DNA of 64,000 nt from contig CM073591.1 in assembly GCA_037074705.1 (NCBI GenBank), forward strand, positions 62,498,897 to 62,562,896, given 5' to 3'. Of the stretch, positions 48,366 through 60,091 are shown piece by piece; within the stretch, counting starts at the first letter, position 1; each line of letters begins with the position of its first letter. Under the pieces are notes generated by a model. That model saw only the letters and a list, made by a program, of their open reading frames with translations. It searched no databases and was not told the DNA's origin. The translations under genes were made by a program, and so were the position numbers. The stretch is from Zhengitettix transpicula. Taxonomy: Eukaryota; Arthropoda; Insecta; Orthoptera; Tetrigidae.

Positions 48366-48865
48366 TTTTTTTTAGGGCAACAGGCTACATGAGGGTAATC
48401 CACGTTGGGCAACTCCCCTTTAATAACATAGGAAGGGATTTGAAATGGGGATGCGGAAGGATAGAGGAAGGTAGTCAAGGGTTAGCTAGGGCCCCCGGGC
48501 TATTTTTAAGGATCCTACCCGGCATTCGCCTAAAGAAAAACCTGCATCAGGTAGGTCGGGCATTGGGTACTTGTCCCACGCGCTTCCGATAGCGGGAGAA
48601 GAGTTTGCTGTGGGGACGCAGCATTCCCTTCTCCGTGCCTCAACCAGTTTAGGAGGCAGCTGGCCGACTATTCCAATGGGAATAGCGGACAACTCTTACC
48701 GTATGCCCAAGGTCTGTGACCCCGGAACATACACCTCTCAGAACAGGCCGAGGTGCCTCGGCTTGTGGGAACCTTAGTTCAAAAATGGAGAGGAAAAGGC
48801 ATCCCCAAAGGTAGCCCCTTCGTTTCTCTTCTACAAGGTTCTGCCTGCGAGAAAACATCCCTCGC
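48366..48865 (-). repeat. Rep-A repeat, copy 4 (minus)
   Basis: Starts in plus coordinates with a T run and GGGCAACAGGCTACATGAGG. All family blocks follow in complement, ending with TTCTGCCTGCGAGAAAACAT. The latter also occurs in copy 3, so copy 4 is one of the longer ones. A roughly 15-bp gap is present around AAAGAAAAACCTGCATC. The ORFs 48389-48592, 48571-48777 (plus) and 48486-48692, 48649-48915 (minus) are by-products of the repeat. Confidence 0.88.
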
Positions 48866-49412
48866 TTCTTCCGATTAATTCCTTTGAACTCTTTGTCTAT
48901 TTTATGTCGCAACACAACTTGATAGTGATAGCTAAGTTTTGTGCTGTGTACTTCATTTTATTTAACAATACATGACATACTACTGCAATTACGTCGGAAA
49001 TGAGACCATTTTCCTTCTCTGTACGATAAATGGTAATTGAATCATAATACACTACAACCGACGTTTTAATTGAAGGGCTGAAGAATAGAAAGAGACTGAA
49101 GTTTTAATTGCTTTGTTCGGAGGGGAAAAATAAAATCTGTTACTCCGCATATTCTAATTTTTTTCATTAATTAAAAAGTAAGATATTTAATATAACACAT
49201 AAATATTTTCTGTGGTTAATATACGACTGGAGGAGTTTCTTTCAGTGTTTAACGCCTCTAATGCAAATCCCGAAGCAAAAAAAATTATACTCAACAAAAT
49301 TGAGAAATATTTATTTTAAAGATACGTATGGAGATGTAAGCTTATTAGTTTGTCAATAGTTCAGTGATTATGACAGACTGTGGGAGCTGGTCTCAGATCT
49401 CTAGGAGAGATC
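48866..49412. other. Spacer between inverted Rep-A copies
   Basis: AT-rich, no gene recognised. Confidence 0.55.
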
Positions 49413-49443
49413 GTGTGTGTGTGTGTGTGTGGTGGGGGGGGGG
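49413..49443 (+). repeat. (GT)n plus G run
   Basis: A GT repeat (49413-49431) runs into a ten-G stretch (49434-49443) at the 5' edge of Rep-A copy 5. Confidence 0.9.
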
Positions 49444-49880
49444 CTATCTTCGGGAATATCTTCTTCTCTCTCTGATTTTTGAACTAATGATCTCACAATC
49501 CTAGGTACCTCGGTCCGTTTTGAGAGGTGTACGTTCTGAAGTCGCAGACCTTGAAAGTTGATAATTATTCACATTGGAACAGCCGGCCAGCTGCCTCCTA
49601 ATCTGGTCGAGGCATGGAGTACGGAATGCTGCGTCCCAACAGCAAACCGCAATCCAGCCAACTGAAGGGCTTGGAAAAAGTTCCAAGAGCTCGTCCTACA
49701 TGATTCAAGCTTTCTACGGGTTTTCTTGCATCAATTTCAGGCGAATTACGCGTAGGACCATTAAAGTATAACCCAGTGGTCCTATTTAATCCTTGGATAC
49801 CTTGCTATCCCTTCCTTTGCTATTATTTGGGAGCTTCCACATATTATATTATACTCATGTAGCCTGTCACTCTCCAAAAA
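49444..49880 (+). repeat. Rep-A repeat, copy 5 (plus, diverged)
   Basis: Same block order as the family (CTATCTTCGGGAATATCTTC, GAGGTGTACGTTCTGAAGTC, GGCCAGCTGCCTCC, GAATGCTGCGTCCC) but with more substitutions than other copies and a short deletion after CAGACCTTG. The tail is TGTAGCCTGTCACTCTCCAAAAA. It is the oldest-looking copy. Confidence 0.8.
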
Positions 49881-51286
49881 TGTGACTAAAACATCATTCT
49901 GTAATATTATTAAGTCTTCTTCTATTTTCTTGAACTTGTAAATTTCCTGCAATATCTTCTTCTTTCTCCCATTTATGTCGTCAAGCAGCTGCACTCTTCT
50001 TCATATATATAATACTTATACATATTATTTATTTATATAGACTGATACTTAAGAGTAAATAATCATCTAAGAAAGATGTTTCATGAATGAACGAAATTTT
50101 CAGCCTTTTACCAAAGAAAAATTATTTATTATTCAACGATTAAAAGTACGTTAAACGTTTACAAAATTAATATATTTTCGTCTATTTAAGGAACGCCGTA
50201 TTCACATTAATTTCCGCAGGCTAAATAATAACTACTCGCCTGTGAATGAATTTCTCCGGTAGTGAATATTGCCTACGGTTAGAAAATAGGGAAAAGGGTT
50301 GGACTGAATCCATTTTCGGACGGACTGATGAAGGAAAATAACAGGGACCGAACTGAATGGAAATAATGTTCGAAAGGCACGTGTAATATTTAAAATTTTC
50401 ACGGAAACATATATTTGTAATCGTAATTGTGGAAATAGCAAGATGAAAAGGAAAAAAGCAAACACAGCTTCAGCAGTGTTAAAACCGGCCTAGACGAACA
50501 TCAGCAACCGTGAAACATTGCAGAAAGCCGGGCTCCAGGGCTTTCCTCTCTTTTCGCTGTAGCCTCTGGAGGGTCGCTCATCCACACGGGAAGGTGCGGG
50601 AGGATGGGAAGAAAGGGGGAAAACCGCTGCCGTTAAATGTCCCGTGCTCTCTGCTCTCTACGATAAAGAGGAAAAAAATGAGAATACTGAAGCGGAGCGG
50701 ACATTCCAGGCACAGACAGACGCGGCGCCGCTCTGTGATAAAGGCGACGCAAGAGATTCTTCTACTTCAAACCGTTTGTGGCACTCCATTGTTTTAGTCA
50801 TGAAATTAAGCTATGCGTCCGATTAAATTAAAAACTTTTTCTTTCCGCAAACAGCAATAAAATTAATGGACATTTATAATAAGAGCCTATTTTGATTATT
50901 AATTCTTTAATACGGGTGTGGAAAAGGTTGTCAACATGCAGTTGTGTGAATAAATAATTATGTTTGGAGTTTTGTAGAAAGTAAGTCGTCAACCGCATCG
51001 TTATTAGTCTTAGTTAGCCGGTTTCTGTTACAGAAGGCGCTGAAGATGTAATCAGTCAGACAAGGCTTGGTGTTACACCGTGTATAATAATTCCAGCCTT
51101 CAAATCGTGAATAATTAATTGATCTGCATGACACAGGAGTAACTCTCACGTTTGTAATTAATTGTGACGTTAAGTTAGTGGTTAACCCAAGGGGTGGGTT
51201 ATTGAAGATACGAATACTGGTTCGCCTGACATTAAGAAATAAAACACGTGAAAATATTTTCACATTGTTCATAATTAAAATTTTTG
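49881..51286. other. Spacer with a GC-rich island
   Basis: AT-rich except a GC-rich, purine-rich island at about 50505-50790. The island holds two overlapping plus-strand frames (50510-50797 and 50644-50826) without recognised domain. No splice-bounded gene could be drawn. Confidence 0.45.
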
Positions 51287-51314
51287 TATATATATATATA
51301 TATATATATATATA
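51287..51314. repeat. (TA)n microsatellite
   Basis: Uninterrupted TA repeat of 28 bp. ORFs reading poly-(Ile-Tyr) across this and the next tract are artefacts. Confidence 0.95.
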
Positions 51315-51384
51315 CTTGCTAACATTCGGCCCATATAAAGACACTCATAGAACCAAGTTTTTTTCTCTGATGAAGAATTTGGCG

Positions 51385-51413
<29 letters not shown>
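51385..51413. repeat. (TA)n microsatellite, LTR target site (left)
   Basis: TA repeat ending ATAT directly before the LTR at 51414. The tract resumes immediately after the LTR at 52326. Confidence 0.95.
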
Positions 51414-51416
<3 letters not shown>

Positions 51417-52322
51417 AATGCCAATTAATTAGGCCAGTAATTGTTTGAACATAAAATTTGAATTGTTTGATAAATCCATTATAGCGGTCTGATCGAACAA
51501 AGCAACAATGGAGAAGCGAGCTCGGCTGCTTTGTCGAAAAGTCGAAATGGCGTTTGCGCGCACGAAAGTCTAGGTCAGTTTTATATCTACAGCCAGCCAG
51601 GAAAGGAGTCACATATAACATATAACAAATTTTTCCTTGCAGATACCTTGCAGTCTATTTCAAATCAATAAAAATAACAGTATAAGTCTACAAAGAATCT
51701 GCAAATCATCAGTTCCAGTAATAAGGCAAATTCGAACAATTTTACACTGAGGGGAAGACGACATCCGATTGCTGACCAAGGAGAGGTTCATCCAAGGCTC
51801 CGGAAATTTGTCTGCGTTCTATTCGCCGGCGAGCGTGTAAATTCTGTGAGAACTAGAAGCTGTGTAAATAACGATTTGAATTTATCGTGTTGTGTAGGGG
51901 AAGCAAAGAATGCTGGTACCAGACGAACAGTATGTAAGTAACAAAACCAAAACTATGATAATATTGTAAACGCTAATTAAAGGATAGAGTCAGATTTCGT
52001 TCGTTCGTTCGCTTACTTCTAGTTTTGTTTCATTGATTGACTTATTGTTTTAATTTTAGGCAAATAATATTTTGAATTGTTAATTAGTCAAATTATACTT
52101 TTATCGTGTCCTAATCATCAAACCCTGTAAAGACCCTGAGAGAACAGATGTCAAATTTTGTTTGTAATTATCTTTTATTCTTTGAAAGCCACAAAACAAA
52201 ATAAATATTTTTGTTTGTTAATTGTTCATAAGCTTTTCATTTTATTAACCCATCATATTTAATTATTACATTTAAATAGCTACCACAACGTGAACAATTA
52301 AGTTATTAATTATTTAATTATT

Positions 52323-52325
<3 letters not shown>
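51414..52325 (+). mobile_element. Solo LTR A4 (plus), TSD ATAT
   Basis: Begins TGTAATGCCAATTAATTAGG and ends TTTAATTATTACA, so the ends are the inverted pair TGTAAT/ATTACA. ATAT flanks both sides (51410-51413 and 52326-52329). It splits one TA tract in two. It is 912 bp, the same length as the reverse-complement copy at 30664-31575 and clearly similar throughout (GCGAGCTCGGCTGCTTTGTC, TGCTGGTACCAGACGAACAG, TTCGTTCGTTCG). An AATAAA-type signal lies near 52200. No gag/pol adjoins, hence a solo LTR left by recombination between two LTRs (inference). Confidence 0.9.

Positions 52326-52360
<35 letters not shown>
52326..52360. repeat. (AT)n microsatellite, LTR target site (right)
   Basis: Continuation of the TA tract interrupted by the LTR. 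Confidence 0.95.
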
Positions 52361-52364
<4 letters not shown>

Positions 52365-52877
52365 TTCACTATTCCTACATTTATATAATACACGTTTCAG
52401 TATTATCAACAAAAATACTTAAAATAGTATTCACGAAACTGCGCAATAAATGTGTAATTGTATCGGTTCTCGTTATTAATAAATTGATGAGAGCGGCGCC
52501 ACTGCAGCTTTTATTTTCTTCATACGATTTTGTTTGAATTAAAGTAATAGCCATTGGTAACATGTTTCGAGTGTTAGACTAGTCTATAGAGAGCTGAAGT
52601 GGGAACGGAAGAATTGGAAAACCTTTGTAACAGCATACATTGTGAGGAAGACTAGTACGCTGGAAACGCAGAGTGCAGCACCACGCAAAAATACGTGCAA
52701 AAGTCTAATTTCGGTAGTTGCACAACTTTCTGTTCTCTATCTTCATTCAGTTATACGTATATTCATTTATTGTGTTACTTTTAGGACAATATACCTGTTT
52801 CCGATGATTAAATCTTGGTATGTAGATAATTTATACTAAATATATCTAGAATTATGAATAGTCACCAGAACTTTCTT
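52361..52877. other. Spacer, nothing recognised
   Basis: AT-rich. Short frames at 52381-52563 (minus) and 52642-52839 (plus) lack any signature. Confidence 0.5.
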
Positions 52878-53340
52878 GGAGAGACGCAGAGAGCTACCTT
52901 TGAGGATATCTTCTTCTCTCTCTGTTTTTGAACTAAGGTACCCATAAGCCGAGGAACCTCGGCCTGTTTTGAGAGGTGTATGTTCCGGGGTCACATACCT
53001 TGGGCCATACGGTAAGAGTTGTCCTCTGTTACAATTGGAACAGCCGGCCAGCTGCCTCCAAAACTGGTCGAGGCACGAAGAAGAGAATGCTGCGTCCCCA
53101 CAGCAAACTCCATTCCCACCATCGGCAGGGCGTCGGACAAGTACCCCATGCCTGACCTAGCTGATGCAGTTTTTCTAGGGTTTGTTCAGCATCAATTTTA
53201 GGCAAATGCCGGATAGGATCCTTAAACTATACCCCGAGGACCCAGTCTTGGCTACCTTACTCTGCCCTTCATATGCTATTAAAGGGGAGTTGCCACCTTG
53301 TGGATTACCCTCATGTAGCCTGTTACTGTAAAAGAAAATG
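52878..53340 (+). repeat. Rep-A repeat, copy 6 (plus)
   Basis: Family blocks in order from GAGCTACCTTTGAGGATATC through CTCTCTCTGTTTTTGAACTA, GGCCAGCTGCCTCC and GTAGCCTGTTACTGTAAAAG. Missing about 25 bp of the CCCTTCCGCATCCCCC block near the 3' end. The ORFs 52969-53160 and 53019-53201 belong to the repeat. Confidence 0.87.
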
Positions 53341-56300
53341 AAGCTAAGTAAGTTGATGACGTAAGATAAAGTGAAAAAATGGTAGCCAGTAGAGTGGTTG
53401 ACAAATGTGGATAATTAAGACAGTGAAAGTCCAACTCGTGGAGAGTCCAACTTTAAGGACAGCTAATGCGGACAAAAGTTGTTAATTGCTTGCAGCAAAG
53501 TTACAGAAGGTTATATATCACTCCCTGAATTTTTTATTATTAGGCTTGAGGATTCCCAGCGTATTTTTTGCTGCGAGCGCTGGAGCAATTTGTGTCTTTG
53601 TCTCGACTTTGGCTTCCAAACTAGAGCAGACGCGCAGAAAAAAAAACTATGTTGTCAGTTCCCAATGAGATGACTGTTTTATTGTTAGTAAAAGAACCCG
53701 TCTTGAAAGAATGATGAACGCCGCACTTTATGCTGAATAACGCAATCAAATATGAGGAAGCCTTTGTGAACGGCATGCAAACATCGCAATAATAAAGAAC
53801 GAATGTAGCTTCTGTGCTTAAATTAGTTTTGTGTGGAATATATTTAAAGGTTATTCTGTTTCAGCGGATCTACTTTATAATTGAATTAAGTTCTTTGTGT
53901 CTACTCTTCTCATTAGTGTAATGCCTTTAGAAAACTATATATATATATATAATAGTAAACTATAATAAATAAGACAGTTGACTCAGAACTATGTTTCACT
54001 ATTAAATATAAGTAATACGATTTTTAAGTTTTGTAGGATCGTAGGCGGTATATTTTAATAGTAAAATTACTCATTATTATAACTTCATCACAAAGTAAGG
54101 AGCATGAAGAAGGAGATGAATACACTCAAGTAACCCACGTAGATATAGCTAATAAGTAAATTGTTTTATTTAAATTTCTAATTTGTAAGTCGTTTTTTCA
54201 AATCGAATATTTCTTCATAACAGTTGTTGGTGAAAAAGTTGGATAATAATATATATTGAGAGCCACTACCATACTGATCAAACTATTTGTGATTACTTAC
54301 TCCATATGAATCTATGACCCAGCATTGAACTATTTAAAAATGGTGATACACTTAAAATTTAAAGGCAATTTTATTCTGACTTAGAAGAATAAGGATTGTG
54401 TCACAGTTTTGTTTTTAATGAAATATTTCGTCAACAAATAGTTTTTTTAAATCGTTTAATCATTTTTATTTCATACGAACAAAGTTTGTTTCACGTCAAT
54501 ATCTTTGCAAATAAATTATTATCTCTCGTGGTGTCAGATGTAGCTAAAATTAATTTTATTTATGCATGTATTACTATCATTACTAACATTTGTATCATTA
54601 TTGTTCGTATTAAGGTCATAAGAAATTACTGTTACTGCTTTTAAATTTAATATTGCGACCTTAATTGCCACGTAAACAAATAATCACCACCTCATACATC
54701 TTACCCGGGTGGGGGGCAGTAAGGGAACATGAAATGGTGAAAAGTAATATTGTTGAATATTAAACGTATGAATTTTGGAGTTACTTCTTGCATAAAATTT
54801 AAAAAAACGAAATAAAATGATAAAACACTTGACTATTGTTTACCGGTCAATTAATAAGATTTTGAAATTTGTTACTATTATTTGCTTAAAATTACAATAA
54901 ATCGTGAAACATTATGACTAAATTGTCCTAATTTTGAAACATCAGAATTAATAAATTTTGATTTTGTTACTAGTTAAATAATTACATTGTTTTTTAACCA
55001 CGAATTTCGTATGGCCATGAATTTCAGTTTTGTTGTTTTAATAATAAATTATAAGGCGTGTTTTTTTCTGTGAAATTTGGCTGGAAATTCTTATTTCTAT
55101 TTTGATGCAATTATTCTGCGATTACATCGAAAGATAACGTTAACCATTTACAATAATTATATTTGCATAAATATGATTTATACTATTTCAGCGAATATAA
55201 ATATTTAATTTCATTATTCTACACATTGAACCGGATATCCACCTAAAACACAAACTGATTAAGGTAATTTCATTTAGATAAGCTCTGATAGTTAATTAAC
55301 AGTTATTATTTCACTCGCTTCTCCCTAGGTTTTAGGTAACTGTTAATTATTATTCCAAAAATCAATAGATGAACGGGAGGTTAATTCTCTCCACATACAC
55401 GGGATTTACTGGGATATTTATGAAACTACGAAATAAATACAGGACCTATTTTATTGACATGTCTCATAGGTGTAAATTAATGAGTCTTGAATTACGAAAC
55501 TCCGAAACTAAACCACACATCCTTTTAAAATTTAAAATTGCTGGATTTAATGCTTTTTGTCCTGATTATAAAAACGAAGAATTATTTGGTTGATAAGAAT
55601 TTTGATTTATATTTTTCTGCAGGTATTTTTAATGATATATTTCGATTAATGGTATGAGGGGTGTTTTTTTTCTCCGGCTGTTTGTCACTGGGCTACAAGA
55701 ATTTAGAGAATCAGAAGTAAAACGTATTTAGTATTTGTATAGTAGTCTACTGATAACGTAATTATCATACAGAATTACTTCATAAAATAATTCCGGGAGA
55801 GCTAGAACAAAATTATTGAGACTTATTTACTTTATCAATTATATATTGGGTAAAATCGTCACCTTAAAGCCAACCTCTGCGAGCGATGGGACAGATTTCA
55901 AGGAATGGAAAATTTTGAAACAGAAAATTACACAATAATAATGCCACTTATATATTACTAACTAGAAATTTGGAAGGCACTAAAGCAGCCAGCAATTCCC
56001 ATGGATGAAGATATTGAGATCGAGCTAATGAGGCAATTAAGACATGAATATTTATGAGGTACTTGGTGTGCAACGTGGAATGGGGAAAATGGACGTTGGC
56101 TTAGGAGTGTTCGTGTAAAGTAGCTGCCCTTTATAATAACTTTAACACAAGTATTTACAACGGAAGTTTAATCTCTACGATAAGAAGCAATTATATTCCC
56201 GGATGATATTAATACATAAATTTACTTTTTTCAGAAAATTACGTACGCGACTGATGGTAGTTGTGAGAAGGAACGTTTACACAGAATAGACTCTCCTGGG

Positions 56301-56739
56301 TTCATAAATTTTATATTGACTAATGAACGGAACAGAAAAAAACAGAAAAACTGCAGTTTTCACAACAAACCAAGAGTTATCATTGTTTTTAATTAATGAC
56401 TTAAATGTAATAAAAAATATAGATTAAGTATGGTTGTATTTGGTTAATTACCAATACCGTATTAAATATGTCAAATATTGAGACATTTTCTTACAAACGA
56501 CATAGTTGATCACTGTGCCCGCAGAAAAAGCCTTATTGACGTATTTATATCTACAGGAAGTAATTTTCGAAAAATGTTAAACTATTTTCCGAATATGCTT
56601 TGTTAGCAGATAATTTATATCGGAACAATTTTCAAACCTTCATTTTCTTTTGCTAGCATAGGCACATATTCGTGATAGAAATTTATCCTGGTAGAATAAA
56701 TAAGCACATTACCGGAATTGTCTAATAAACACAGCTGCA
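53341..56739. other. AT-rich stretch, nothing recognised
   Basis: No recognised gene. A patch at about 53560-53650 is GC-richer, and a short TA run lies at 53936-53951. Overlapping plus frames 53479-53673 and 53486-53668 and the frames 54396-54644 and 55369-55593 have no family signature. Confidence 0.5.
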
Positions 56740-57830
56740 TTAAGAGAGTGAAAAATTTACCGCCACTCCTAATGCATTTTAAATCACTCCTGGTAGCTTT
56801 TTGAGGGAAGGAAGCCTTAAATAAGTGAAAATAGTCGCTGTACCATAAGGGAGATAAAAATACTACCGGTTCTTATAGGGATTAAAAATTTCTCCCATGA
56901 TGCTAACCGTATCGTAAAGGAGTCAAAATATGATATCTTTAGACAGTCAAAAATCCTGCATCTTAATAGAGAGAAAAGTACTGCCGATACATTAAGGAAA
57001 CCAAGAATACTCCCGGCACAATAAGACAGTCATAAATATTCCAATACATAAATAATAAAATAAATCCCGATATCTTTTGGGAGTAATGAATTATCAAGGT
57101 ATGTTTTGGACGTGAAGAATACTTACGGTATCATATAAGGAAAAAAATATTCCCGAAATCTTAAGCCGGGATTCAAAATACTCCCGTTACGTTAATTAAA
57201 GGAGGAAAAACATCGCGGTTAGTTAAAATATGCGGTGGCAAATATTTCAGGTTAGATAATGAAGTCAAGAATACTCCCTGAAATTTAAAGTAGTCCAAAA
57301 TAACATTGGTAACCAAATTTAATAAAAAATAATACCGATAACTTTAGGATGGCAAAATACACCCGTCAACTTATGGGAGTAAAAAATATTCGTGGTGCCG
57401 TAATGGGAGAAAAATATTCCATGCACCTTAAGGAAGTAAATAATACTCCTGGTGAGTCAAGAACAATTCGTACACCTTAAGTGTGTAAAAAATTACTTCC
57501 GGTACCCTATTGGTTTCGAATACTCCGGGTAACTTAAGGGTGTCAACAATTCTCGCGGTACCTTAAGGGAATCTATAATGATATCGATACCTTAAAGAAA
57601 CAGAATACTCCCGGTACGTTAATAACATAGTCCCGGTACCTTAAGGAAGTCTTCCATACTAGAAACTGATGTGAATAAAAAATCTACCGGTATCTTAAGG
57701 AGTAAAAAATAATTAATGAAGTCAAAAATAGATTTGGTACATTATGGGAATCAAAAATAATCTCAGTACCTTAATAATCCGTTAAGTAAACAATGCTACC
57801 CGCTGTTAAGAGAGTTGAAAATATTTGTGA
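56740..57830 (+). repeat. Diverged minisatellite, about 30-bp units
   Basis: About 1.1 kb of tandem units of mostly 27-33 bp around a consensus like CTCCCGGTACCTTAAGGGAG followed by TCAAAAATA. The TTAAGG landmark recurs, for example, at 57534, 57563 and 57641. Units are strongly diverged at the left edge and best preserved around 57530-57660. The core joins two overlapping palindromes, GGTACC and CTTAAG, inside CTCCC...GGGAG, so each unit can form a small hairpin. No ORF. Confidence 0.85.
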
Positions 57831-58499
57831 TGTGTTAATTTCAGCCTTCACGGAAAATGCAAAAAGTAAGAATAAGGAAAATCGTAAACCATAGATGAAT
57901 AAAGCAACAGATTAAAAAATGACATATAATAATTTATTTTTCTTTGGTAAACATTTTTAACAACTTCATTAATTGTTAATTATCACTTTTCTCTCATGTT
58001 TTGTAACTGTCACACGTAGATTGAGAACCCAAATGACTGAATTCTCATATTAATAATTACTGGATAACTATTAGAAACGTGTTTTAAGAAGATATATAAA
58101 ATCTGTCAGTTAGAAATATTGTTATTCGAGACCATAATTTAAATTCAAAGCATTAGAAAATAAAGAAATAATCGCCATATTGGACGTCATTTTTTGTGCT
58201 AAGACAACGTTAATAAATAAATAAATTTGAGAAAGGCCTATCAGACTTTAAGCAAATAGTCACTATAGAGGGAGTCATTAATTATGGTGAAATTTAAAAT
58301 TATTTATAGTTACTAAGATAGCCACTGCTCCATGAACTTGAAGCTTTAAGTATGAAACGTGGTACATCGTATAAAACAGATGCATGGAAACAAATATATC
58401 TGCGAATTCATTAATCGTACAAATTTCGTGTAATTTCGTTAGGTTAATGCATCAATTGAATAAACGTACCTTAAAATATGTTAATAAGAATGATAGCCA
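57831..58499. other. AT-rich spacer
   Basis: Nothing recognised. The 60-codon plus frame at 58384-58566 runs into the hammerhead-like repeat and is incidental. Confidence 0.5.
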
Positions 58500-58640
58500 A
58501 ATTCGGATAAAAAGACTGATAACACACAACGTTTCTGGAAGCCTTGTTCCTTTCTTCAGGTGGTAAGAAAACTAAAAAAACCCAAGAGCCTGGAGCTACA
58601 CAACTGCACAAGTCAGTTGACAAACTAAAAAGCCAATTAT
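58500..58640 (-). ncRNA. Hammerhead-like motif (family H), copy 3
   Basis: Minus strand: GTCAACTGACTTGTGCAGTT, then CCAGGCTCTTGGG, then CTGAAGA (58559-58553), 17 nt with a GGAA/TTCC stem, GAAAC (58535-58531), then GTTGTGTGTTATCAG. The core and the 4-bp stem are both intact, making this the best-preserved copy. The flanking blocks match the copy at 47035-47150. The CAACTG...CAGTTG pair can form a further stem. Whether it cleaves is untested. Confidence 0.5.
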
Positions 58641-58711
58641 TTACAGTTACCAAAAGCTTTAATGTCTGTGCGTTGAAGTCAGTCTATTTTTCCCTTTACT
58701 TTTCATTTTTA

Positions 58712-58910
58712 GAGTAGGAGACTGCATGAGGGTAATCCACTTGGTGGCAACTCCACTTTAATAGAGAAGAAAGGGATTTGAAAGGGGGGATGCGGAAGGG
58801 TAGTGCAAAGTATCCAAGGGTTAACTACAGCCACCGAGCTATGGTTTAAAGATTCTAACCGGCATTATCCTAAAAGTTGCAGGACAAACCCTACAAAACG
58901 TGCATCAAGT
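58712..58910 (-). repeat. Rep-A repeat, copy 7 (minus, short)
   Basis: Plus-coordinate start GGAGACTGCATGAGGGTAAT and block GGGGGGATGCGGAAGGGTAG. It ends at ACGTGCATCAAGT, so only the 3' third of the family is present. This is the most 5'-truncated copy. Confidence 0.83.
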
Positions 58911-60070
58911 GCTCCCGTGAACTGAAAAAACTGTACTATGACGTCACATGCCTTCGCGCGCTGAATATTGTAGTTCAAATTATCACATTTTTAAACTAAA
59001 ATTCCTGCCACCTTTATGCTCAGCCCCACAGTATTTTTCTCTGTGTTATTAAGACTTTGAGTACAAAGTTTTGTTGAAATTTGTCCCTGTTTTTAAATAT
59101 TAATAAATAATATTCAAACATGCTTACATATTTTTTTATTATATGGACATCACCACTTGCTCACATACGAGAATTGTAGAAGCCGTGTGAGATGGAGAAA
59201 ATGCGTGGATTAACAAGCAATTGGTATTCCTGGCACGATTTGGGTCTCCAGTTACGTGGGACTGGATTATTACAAGCAGACAACACAATACGTCCCTTGT
59301 TTTCGACCCTCTCCAAATAGATAGGGGTTGATCATTCAACAATAACACTGCTTTCATAACTTACAAACAAAGCAAAGGTACAGAAATTTCATTTTTTTTA
59401 CAAATAATTTTTATTCTGAGGAATAAGAATTCATCATACGAATTGGGAAAGCTTATTACGATTTCATTAGTTATTGAACGTGAACCAAGTCATGCAGAAT
59501 GTTATATTTGTTGACCCATTACGAGCACGTTGAATTACGAAATTATAGTGTTAATTGATTGTATCTACAATTGCTCTGCATACTCTCTGATTTGGTCAAT
59601 TAAACACATTTGGACCGTGATGAAATCACAATACCAATTAATAAAAATTCCTGATCACTTTATGCACCCAAGTGTACAGTCACGCTACATTACTGGAAGA
59701 ATTGAATCAATAGGTTTTGAAAATACTAATTAATGAATTAAATGCTACGGAATGAAAATTAAAAATGTTTAAAATTCTTTTATTGTTCTGAATTTTAATT
59801 CGAATGTTTATTAGAAGTCTTATTGTTCACGTAAAACTAAAAATTATGACGATAATAAAATTTGATTACCAATCAGTCAGAAAGGAATATTTAGAAAGTT
59901 AATAAAATCAAAGTTCGGCCCTTTGTTGCTGGCAGACAACAATTAAAATTAAGACATTATTATTATCTCTAATGGAAATATTTAAATAGTAATGAACATA
60001 ATTTCAGTCTTTAAATAAAGCTTGGATGAGATGCAATAGTTCTTGATGGAAATTGTTATCAAATAAAGAG

Positions 60071-60091
60071 GTCCTAATTAAAGGACGAAAC
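60071..60091 (+). ncRNA. Half hammerhead-like motif
   Basis: A 5-bp stem GTCCT (60071-60075) / AGGAC (60082-60086) abuts GAAAC (60087-60091), followed by GTC. The CTGANGA strand is not recognisable upstream (CAAATAAAGAG instead). Possibly a decayed relative of the other motifs, or coincidence. Confidence 0.2.

Noticed and set aside
50505..50826. CpG-island promoter and first exon
   Set aside because: The island is GC-rich, but I found no initiator, consistent frame or splice donor to support a gene.
51178..51621. ORFs encoding poly-(Ile-Tyr) stretches
   Set aside because: They are read through (TA)n microsatellites and are artefacts.
56740..57830. CRISPR-like spaced short repeats
   Set aside because: Units are contiguous and diverged along their whole length; there are no conserved repeats alternating with unique spacers.
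60071..60091. Full hammerhead ribozyme
   Set aside because: Only the stem plus GAAAC is present; the CTGANGA strand is missing, so coincidence cannot be excluded.
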